From contig NZ_CP031144.1 of the NCBI RefSeq assembly GCF_014697215.1, positions 21,531 to 85,530 of the forward strand: a DNA stretch of 64,000 nucleotides, given 5' to 3'. Made by a program: the position numbers and the translations under genes. Source of the DNA: Saccharopolyspora pogona (GTDB lineage: Bacteria; Actinomycetota; Actinomycetes; Mycobacteriales; Pseudonocardiaceae). Below the pieces are notes generated by a model. The model made no database searches. It was given only the letters and a program-made list of their open reading frames with translations, and was not told the origin of the DNA. Below are positions 58,286 through 64,000 of the stretch, piece by piece (the first letter of the stretch is position 1; every line of letters begins with the position of its first letter).

Positions 58286-59400
58286 GCTCCCTTTCCTGGT
58301 CCCAGCGCCTCGTCGATCGTCGCGTCCAGCGCCCGCCGCAGCGTGCGGGTCCGATAGTCCGAGGACACACAGGTGTAGATCGACGTCGTGCTGGCGTGGT
58401 CATGACCGACCTGTTCCTGCACGAACCGCGCGTCGAAGCCGTCCTCGATCAAGTGCGTGACGTAGGAGCGTCGCAGCGAGTGGAACTCCAGCGCGGGGTC
58501 CATCCCGAGCGCGTCGCGGTACGCGGCCAGCCGCCGGTTGAGCTGCTTGTTGGCGATCCGCGGCGCGCGCTCGGAGGGCCATAGCGCCGGGTTGTTGTCC
58601 CTGCCGAGCAGCGGGCGCACCTCGGTGACCCATTGCTCGAGGACCTCGGCGACCCACTCCCACACGCACAGCACGCTGCGCCGTTTCGGCGGGGAGCCCT
58701 TCTTGGCCTTGCCATAACGGACGAAGCACACGCCGTACTCGCCGAACTCCCGGCCGTGCGGGTTGCGGCCGAAGTCGGCGACATCGAGCATCCGTGTCTC
58801 GTTGCGGCGTAAGCCGAATCCGTAGGCCACTTTGAACGTTGTCACGTCGCGGAACGCTGGCAGCCAGCCCTTGCGGCCGGCGGCGCGTTTGCGGGCGATC
58901 TCCTCGTCGGCGTAGTCGAACAGGGCCTGCAACTCTTCTCGGGTGAAGGCCCGCCGCGTTGGCTCAGCTTCGCTATCGGCGACATGCGTGGCGGCGTTGG
59001 ACTCGTTGATCACCTGCACGGGGTGCGTGCCGAATCGCCGCTCGCATTCGGCGGCCCACCCGTAGGCCGGGTCGGTGATGAACGAGCAGAATCCCCGCAG
59101 GGAGCCTTGGTAGCCGCGCACGGTGGACGTCGCGACGTGGTTCAAGGAACGCAGATCAGCGAACCATTCATCTGCCAACTGCGGCATCCAGCACCACGGA
59201 TACTCACCGGAGTGCGCGAAGAACCGCCGCACCTGGCGCAGCTGCGCCTCGACCGTCGAGTGCGCCAGGTTGCGCGCCAACTGCTGGTTGCGCCAGCCCT
59301 CCAACATCGCGGCGAACACCTGCTCCTCGGGATGCAGCAGCGGCACACCCTCGGCCAGATGCAGCCCGACCGCGCCGGGAAACCCGTCGTCCTTGCTCAC
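58282..59400 (-). CDS. tyrosine recombinase
   Basis: 372 residues from GTG at 59400 (other starts to 59478 exist). SAM-like N-terminal domain (LAHSTVEAQLRQVRRFFAHS), then the catalytic domain with AYGFGLRRNETRMLDVADFG (Arg I), LEFHSLRRSYVTHLIEDGFD (HxxR), VQEQVGHDHASTTSIYTCVS (His/Trp position and nucleophile Tyr). All catalytic residues appear intact. The three overlapping genes form one mobile-element operon. Confidence 0.87.
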   Translation of the reverse strand: MSKDDGFPGAVGLHLAEGVPLLHPEEQVFAAMLEGWRNQQLARNLAHSTVEAQLRQVRRFFAHSGEYPWCWMPQLADEWFADLRSLNHVATSTVRGYQGSLRGFCSFITDPAYGWAAECERRFGTHPVQVINESNAATHVADSEAEPTRRAFTREELQALFDYADEEIARKRAAGRKGWLPAFRDVTTFKVAYGFGLRRNETRMLDVADFGRNPHGREFGEYGVCFVRYGKAKKGSPPKRRSVLCVWEWVAEVLEQWVTEVRPLLGRDNNPALWPSERAPRIANKQLNRRLAAYRDALGMDPALEFHSLRRSYVTHLIEDGFDARFVQEQVGHDHASTTSIYTCVSSDYRTRTLRRALDATIDEALGPGKGA

Positions 59401-59682
59401 CGGACCCGCCTTCCACTGATCGCATCCGGCGCGATTATGTCGCATCCAATGCGATCCATGATCGGCGGCCCTGGTCAACGGCCATGCACGGCGATCCGAA
59501 CCTCGCCGCCCCCGGCGGTTCCGCTACGGTCGATCCTGGCCGCCGCATCAACGCCCCAGCTCGGCGGCTTCGAGCGCACCGCTCCCGCACCGTACGCACG
59601 GCGGCGCGAGTTCTCATCAGATGCGATACGTCCTGGTTACCGAATACGCCGGAAAGGGGCCGCGGCTGGGTGCAGCCGCTGG
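59401..59682. other. non-coding gap next to the recombinase operon
   Basis: Contains paired GATGCGA/TGCGAC-type motifs (59449, 59620) but no gene I can support. The element end or attachment site would be expected here or left of 56436. Confidence 0.3.
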
Positions 59683-60396
59683 TCATCGCCCGTCGAGCTG
59701 GTCTCGGTCGCGTTGTTCGGCTTCGAGGACTGCTTCGTAAGCGGCGGGGTTCCACCAGCGAGCGAGCGCGGTGTCGAAGAGGCGGTGGAGGTCGTCGGGT
59801 TCGACCTGCACCAGGCGCCCGTACGCGAGGGTGAAGGTCGAGGCGCGGGAATCGGTGGTCTTGCCAGGCTGCGGGGGAAGGTTGAACTCAGCGACCTGGT
59901 CGACGGTGAGGGCGACACGCTCGGTGTGTATCCAGCAGTCGGTGCGGACCACGAAGTCGCGCTCGATGTCCTCGCCCGAGCTGTCGAAATCGCCCGCGTA
60001 GAGCAAAACGGCGGGGCGTCCGGCGTGGTGGGCGTCGCGGCGCACGAGGTCGGCGATGGTCTGCGAGCTGTAGCCGCTCAGTGCGATCACCGGAACACCG
60101 AGGTCGTCGTACCAGGCGGCGAGCTGGGCGACCAGCGCGTCCTTCTCCACGCCGAGGTAAATCGTCGCGGGTTGGCCGGCGGTCCGGTCGCGACGGAAGA
60201 CCTGCCGCAACCATGTCCGGGCGTCGGTGACATCGGCGAAGGTCAGCGGGCGGGCGATCCGGCGCCCGTGATCAGCCAGGTCCGGGAATGTGCCCTCGCG
60301 GCGGGCTGCGGCGGTGACTGAGGACAGCCGCTTGTAGGCGGAGATCGTGTTGTGGATTCTCCGGGGCTCCGCGAGTGTTGCGGTTGGCGTCCGCAC
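59683..60396 (-). CDS. 5-prime-truncated toprim-like protein
   Basis: 237 residues in the open frame. ISAYKRLSSVTAAARREGTF, YLGVEKDALVAQLAAWYDDL, GVPVIALSGYSSQTIADLVR and VLLYAGDFDSSGEDIERDF carry the Glu and DxD residues of a toprim domain, similar to Spo11/topo VI-A-like proteins of actinomycetes. Such proteins normally have about 80 residues more at the N-terminus; here the frame begins abruptly around RRIHNTI, so the 5-prime end is probably lost. Confidence 0.6.
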   Translation of the reverse strand: MRTPTATLAEPRRIHNTISAYKRLSSVTAAARREGTFPDLADHGRRIARPLTFADVTDARTWLRQVFRRDRTAGQPATIYLGVEKDALVAQLAAWYDDLGVPVIALSGYSSQTIADLVRRDAHHAGRPAVLLYAGDFDSSGEDIERDFVVRTDCWIHTERVALTVDQVAEFNLPPQPGKTTDSRASTFTLAYGRLVQVEPDDLHRLFDTALARWWNPAAYEAVLEAEQRDRDQLDGR

Positions 60397-60451
60397 AGCT
60401 CAGAAGCGGTCCAGGTGATCATACGAAATGCGACACGTGTTGCGCACGTTT

Positions 60452-60496
60452 CGCCACGCCGTTTCAGTCGAGATGCGGGAGCCGTGGTCGAGCAGG
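60452..60496 (+). repeat. 45-bp direct repeat, left copy
   Basis: Identical to 61826-61870; begins CGCCACGCCGTTTCAG. The pair brackets about 1.33 kb containing the ACP remnant and pncA. Confidence 0.85.
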
Positions 60497-60848
60497 CGGC
60501 AATCCACCCGGAAGGAACCCCAACGATGGCCAGGATTGAGTTCGGCGAAATCGGGCTGGATCTCCGCTGACCAACTCGGTCGGGCCAGGAGGGAGCTGTT
60601 CGGGCCCTACGGCGATGAGCTGGTGGCGTGGGTCATCCGATCGCGCTCACACCGGGAACTGGTCGGTATTCGAGGTGTGCGCGTTCCTGCGCGTGATCGG
60701 AGCGCGAGCTTCCCCCGGTCACTAGCTGCTGCTGGAGTGGCGCTACCGCCCTACCGGGTGGGTGAATGCCGCGCGAGCCTCTTCGCGCCCGTGCGCTCCG
60801 ACCGCCATGCTCACTCCCACATGCGGACCGACGGACGGGAGCCCCACG
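60497..60848 (+). other. region with decayed coding traces
   Basis: A 13-codon frame (MARIEFGEIGLDLR with GGAAGGA upstream, 60526-60570) is followed by a biased but interrupted frame (RARRELFGPYGDELVAWVIR near 60590-60650). No intact gene. Confidence 0.3.
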
Positions 60849-61084
60849 GTGTCGACCATCGAGGATCGGGTCATCAAGATCACCGCCGAGAAGTTGGACG
60901 TCAAAAAGGAGCACATGGACCTCACGGCCCTACTCATCGACGACCTCGGCGCTGACGATCTGGCAATGGCGGAGCTGGGGAGGCGATCGAGGGGGAGTTC
61001 GGCATCAAAATCCCCTACGCCGACGTGGAGCAGTGGCGGACCGTGAACAACGTCGTCCACTACGTCCACCACCACATTCGGTAG
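60849..61084 (+). pseudogene. acyl carrier protein, frameshifted, Ser replaced by Asp
   Basis: GTG with GGGAG upstream. STIEDRVIKITAEKLDVKKE then LIDDLGADDLAMAEL is plainly AcpP-like, but the DSL serine that takes the phosphopantetheine arm is Asp (ADDL). A one-base shift near 60976-60984 moves to EAIEGEFGIKIPYADVEQWR and ends VNNVVHYVHHHIR. About 78 codons in total, normal ACP length. Cannot carry acyl chains as written. Confidence 0.75.
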
Positions 61085-61205
61085 TCCCCGCGACTAGAAC
61101 CGGGGCCGCTGACCTTCGCCGTGGCCCGAGCGTGCCTCGTCCTGGGCGGGGCCTTCACCCGTGCCCCTGCGCCGACCAGTCCTCCATCGAAAAGGCGGTT
61201 ATCCC

Positions 61206-61796
61206 TTGAACCGAGCTTTGATCGTCATCGACGTGCAGAACGACTTCTGCGAGGGCGGCAGCGTTCCCGTGTCCGGCGGCGCGGACGTGGCTGCTGCCAT
61301 CGCCGACTTCGTGAACCGGCAGACGGGCTACAGCCTCGTCGTCGCCACGCGCGACCACCACATCGACCCGGGCGACCACTTCTCGGAGCGCCCGGACTTC
61401 GTGCACTCCTGGCCTTCCCACTGCGTACAGGGGAGCGAAGGCAGCGAGTTCCACCCGAACTTCGAGCCCGTCGTCGCATCAGGTGCCGTTGACGAGGTCT
61501 TCTACAAGGGCCACCACGCAGCCGCCTACAGCGGGTTCCTCGGCATCAACGAGGCCGGGAGTTCACTGGCCGACTGGCTGCGCGAGCACGACGTCGGCCA
61601 GGTGGACGTCGTCGGCATCGCCACCGACCACTGCGTGCGGGCCACGGCCCTGGACGCAGTCCGTGAGGGCTTCGCGGCGCAGGTCCTGCTCGAGCTGACC
61701 GCGGCCGTCGCCGCGAAGACCACCGACGCGGCCGTGGAGGACCTGCGCAAGGCAGGCGTGAAGCTCAACGGCAGCCCGGTACTCGCGAACGACTGA
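61206..61796 (+). CDS. pncA: nicotinamidase
   Basis: 196 residues from TTG at 61206 with AAAGGCGG upstream. ALIVIDVQNDFCEGGSVPVS (catalytic Asp), VVATRDHHIDPGDHFSE with metal His/Asp, WPSHCVQGSEGSEFHP, VFYKGHHAAAYSGFLG (Lys) and VGIATDHCVRATALDAVREG (nucleophile Cys). Hydrolyses nicotinamide to nicotinate for NAD salvage and activates pyrazinamide in mycobacteria. A chromosomal-type gene stranded among mobile debris. Confidence 0.92.
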   Translation: MNRALIVIDVQNDFCEGGSVPVSGGADVAAAIADFVNRQTGYSLVVATRDHHIDPGDHFSERPDFVHSWPSHCVQGSEGSEFHPNFEPVVASGAVDEVFYKGHHAAAYSGFLGINEAGSSLADWLREHDVGQVDVVGIATDHCVRATALDAVREGFAAQVLLELTAAVAAKTTDAAVEDLRKAGVKLNGSPVLAND

Positions 61797-61825
61797 ACAG
61801 CCGTCAGGGCACACGACAGCGCAGG

Positions 61826-61870
61826 CGCCACGCCGTTTCAGTCGAGATGCGGGAGCCGTGGTCGAGCAGG
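61826..61870 (+). repeat. 45-bp direct repeat, right copy
   Basis: Perfect copy of 60452-60496, 30 bases after the pncA stop. Confidence 0.85.
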
Positions 61871-62077
61871 TCGAGCTCGCCCGGTCCAGCACGGGCGGGT
61901 CACCGTCGACCGGCGCCGTTGCGCAGCCAGCAGTGGGCAATGTCGTGTGTTTGCGACCGGTCGACCCGATCCAGCCTGAACCGCAGTTTCGATCGGTGTA
62001 CACGCGTTCGAGGGAATCCGCCATGAAGGAGGTCCACGGGTTAGGGGTTCCCGCAGGTGGTTGGCCAGGATGGTCCG

Positions 62078-62815
62078 ATGCCGTCAACCACGCTCCCCGC
62101 CGCGTTCGTCTTGCAGCGGCACGTCGAAGTGACGCTGACCTGCTCCGCTCTCGACGACGCCGGCGCGATCGCCCTCGACGGGAACGACCATTACCAGTTC
62201 ACCTGGACCGCGACCTGGGTCGATTCCGACAGCCGCGCTCCGATGACCATTGCCACGACGGACGTCGAAGACCTGATGCAGCACCAGATCATCGAGGCGT
62301 TCCGCCCCGCCGACGACACGGGCGTGACGCTGGCGTGGACGATCGGCGACTTCGTCGACGGCCTGGACGATTTCGTGGTCGACATTCTCAGCGAACACAT
62401 TGACCCGGCCTTCCTGCCCACCCTCGTGTGGTCGACCATGACGTGTTCCTGCTGCCAGTGCCTATGCCAGCGCCTCGGCACGACCCCCGACCAACTCGGC
62501 CGGCAACCCACAACATCCCCGCTGGCCCACGCAGCGACGCGTGAGGCAAGACGGCTCGGCGGTCAGGAGTCTTCGTCCTCGCCGTCCTCGGCTGCGGTGG
62601 TGCGTCGCATGATCCTGTCCAGTTCCCCCGGCAGGCTGCACAGCAGCTCCCGCTCGGCCGCCTCGATCCGGCTCTGGATGTTCCACTGCCTGATGTCGCT
62701 GACGTGGTCCTCGATGGCGTCGTGGAGCCGGGTGCGTAGCAGGCCAGGGCTGAGTGCTTCGACCTCGACTGCGATGCGTGGGTCGATGCCTTCTCGTAGG
62801 CATTCCTGTCGATAG
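62078..62815 (+). CDS. hypothetical protein, probably 3-prime truncated
   Basis: ATG at 62078. Good codon bias to about 62410 (VTLTCSALDDAGAIALDGND, YQFTWTATWVDSDSRAPMTI, WTIGDFVDGLDDFVVDILSE), then a Cys-rich junction and low-bias read-through antisense to transposon remnants. The genuine part is about 110 residues. No family recognised. The gap 61871-62077 has no gene. Confidence 0.45.
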   Translation: MPSTTLPAAFVLQRHVEVTLTCSALDDAGAIALDGNDHYQFTWTATWVDSDSRAPMTIATTDVEDLMQHQIIEAFRPADDTGVTLAWTIGDFVDGLDDFVVDILSEHIDPAFLPTLVWSTMTCSCCQCLCQRLGTTPDQLGRQPTTSPLAHAATREARRLGGQESSSSPSSAAVVRRMILSSSPGRLHSSSRSAASIRLWMFHCLMSLTWSSMASWSRVRSRPGLSASTSTAMRGSMPSRRHSCR

Positions 62816-62860
62816 CGGGTGTACCCGCGGTTCCAGGTCCAGCCGCGTGGTCGGCGTCTG
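62563..62860 (-). pseudogene. coding remnant beside the transposase
   Basis: Minus-strand frame with good bias: GYTRYRQECLREGIDPRIAV, DAIEDHVSDIRQWNIQSRIE, AAERELLCSLPGELDRIMRR, stop at 62563-62565. No start; truncated by the Tn3 remnant. Unknown family. Confidence 0.4.
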
Positions 62861-64000
62861 GTCCGGCGGGGCGAGGTCGAGCACGAGATCGCCCATGCGG
62901 CGGATCGTATGCTGGATATAGGGCGTGATGGTGGCCAGATCGTCGGTAGCGACCGGATAGCCCTCGGCCGCGAGCTGGTTGGCTACGTCGGTGATGTCCA
63001 GTGCTGTCGAGTAGATCGCGCAATTCGCGAGCAGCTCATTAAATTTCACGACGCGTTCTTGGTGGTCAGGATCGTTGTGGCCGATGAGCTTGCCACCGAT
63101 CATCAGCCATTCCGAGTATCCGTGGAACGCCTCGGCCTTGTTCGTGATCGCGGTGATCTGCTCCCGCAGGCCCGGTTCCGATAAGAACCGCAGCAGCGTC
63201 ACCGTGCGGATCACCCTGCCCAGCTCGCGGAACGCCCGGTACAGGCGGTTCTTGTGCGAGTGGTTGCCCAGCCGCCGCAGCAGGGTCACCGAGGAGACCC
63301 GGCCTTCGCGGATGGAGATGCTGGTGCGAAGCAGATCGGTCCAGTGCTTCTCGATCAGGTCCCAGTCGATGGCGTTGTCGCCGAACAACGAGTCGATGTG
63401 CTGGTACCGGGTGGCCGCATCGGCCGGTAGAAGTTCAGGTCGTGCCAGTTGCGGATGCGCGGCAGCAGCTCGAACCCCAGCAACGCGGCGACTCCAAAGA
63501 CAGGCAGCGACTGACCTTGCGTATCCGCATGGATCGTCTCCGGCTGCACCTCGGAGTCGTTACGCAGCAAGCCATCGATGATGTAGACGCCTCCCACGCC
63601 CCGCAGGGCACGAAGTGGCTGAACAGGGCGATGTAGGAGTCGGAGACGAACCGCATGGCCAGCCCGCCGTAACCGCCGTAGCGGATATGAGACTCGGCCA
63701 GCAGATTGTTCTCCCAAGTGTCCACCTGGGAACCGTCCACCGCGACGATCTGCCCGTCGCCCCACACCCCGGCCACATCCAGCTCGGGGAACGCGGTTGA
63801 TCACATCCGCCGAGCAGTTGTGGACCTTGTCGGCGGTGGAGTGCTTGTTGCCCGCGGTGTTAGAGCTCGTGCCCGGAGACCTGGCCGCGCATGTGCCGGG
63901 CGACTTCGGTGGCGCCGAGGTTCGCGCCGTAGGCGTAGGCGGTGAGCACATAGCGGCCGAGCGCGTCACCACGGATCTTCGGGTCCGAGCCCGAGGCCGG
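62830..64000 (-). pseudogene. degenerate Tn3-family transposase, runs off the window
   Basis: Reads in several frames from the right edge: ADKVHNCSADVINRVP, then IVAVDGSQVDTWENNLLAES and HIRYGGYGGLAMRFVSDSYI (DDE core), then YIIDGLLRNDSEVQPETIHA, GFELLPRIRNWHDLNFYRP, and finally GDNAIDWDLIEKHWTDLLRT, LLRRLGNHSHKNRLYRAFRE and AFHGYSEWLMIGGKLIGHND. At least three frame changes are needed, so it is inactive as written. The N-terminal half lies outside the window. Confidence 0.82.

Noticed and set aside
1..64000. tRNA gene serving as an integration site
   Set aside because: No cloverleaf or T-arm signature was recognised by eye near either recombinase; a covariance search would be needed to exclude one.

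Overview
High-GC DNA with dense, overlapping reading frames, from a filamentous actinomycete. An SsgA-type sporulation protein, XRE/DUF5753 plus DUF397 pairs, DUF2637, DUF4913 and an SCO6880-family protein point to Streptomyces-like or, more likely, Pseudonocardiaceae relatives (Saccharopolyspora/Amycolatopsis type). Almost everything belongs to a large conjugative plasmid or integrative element. No rRNA, tRNA, CRISPR array or core chromosomal operon was recognised.

Layout. (1) 0.5-3.7 kb: maintenance locus with parA, parB, four near-identical palindromes that look like parS (two inside parB), an SsgA-like gene, and a collapsed second copy of the par locus. (2) 3.7-12.6 kb: small hypothetical genes, a cupin-like protein, several decayed genes, a GNAT enzyme and two PIN-domain toxin-antitoxin pairs. 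(3) 12.7-21.5 kb: coiled-coil and DUF2637 membrane proteins, an oriT-like inverted repeat, a MobC-like protein, a relaxase, and a protein with two tandem FtsK-gamma-like domains. (4) 21.5-36 kb: type IV secretion system on two facing arms. The minus arm encodes DUF4913, coupling protein, VirB4-like ATPase, SCO6880-like, VirB6-like, VirB8-like and pilin-like proteins and a P-loop-like protein. The plus arm encodes an HTH protein, lipoprotein, SLT/M23 wall hydrolase, small proteins, a DnaB-N-like protein and an ArdC-type antirestriction metallopeptidase. A perfect 66-bp palindrome closes it.

(5) 36-39.5 kb: graspetide RiPP cluster (precursor, ATP-grasp ligase, PIMT-type methyltransferase), then two small proteins, one resembling the C-terminal region of the methyltransferase. 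(6) 39.7-46 kb: XRE/DUF397 pair, an APH-like kinase, and a second operon of APH-like kinase, lysyl-tRNA-synthetase-like protein and a frameshifted amidinotransferase fused to a truncated serine recombinase. (7) 46-53 kb: hydrolase, ImmA/IrrE peptidase, MAB_1171c-type membrane protein, XRE regulator, small DNA-binding proteins and a probable replication initiator with an origin-like element inside its coding sequence. (8) 53-56.4 kb: Hsp20/MerR pair and a CmtR-like metal sensor with a CDF exporter. (9) 56.4-64 kb: mobile debris with two tyrosine recombinases and a Cro-like protein, a truncated toprim-like gene, a frameshifted ACP lacking its phosphopantetheine serine, pncA, and a degenerate Tn3 transposase at the edge.

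Together the genes describe replication, partition, DNA processing, wall penetration, DNA export and antirestriction, with a RiPP and other metabolic or stress genes as cargo. Functions are read from sequence motifs only; no database search was possible.
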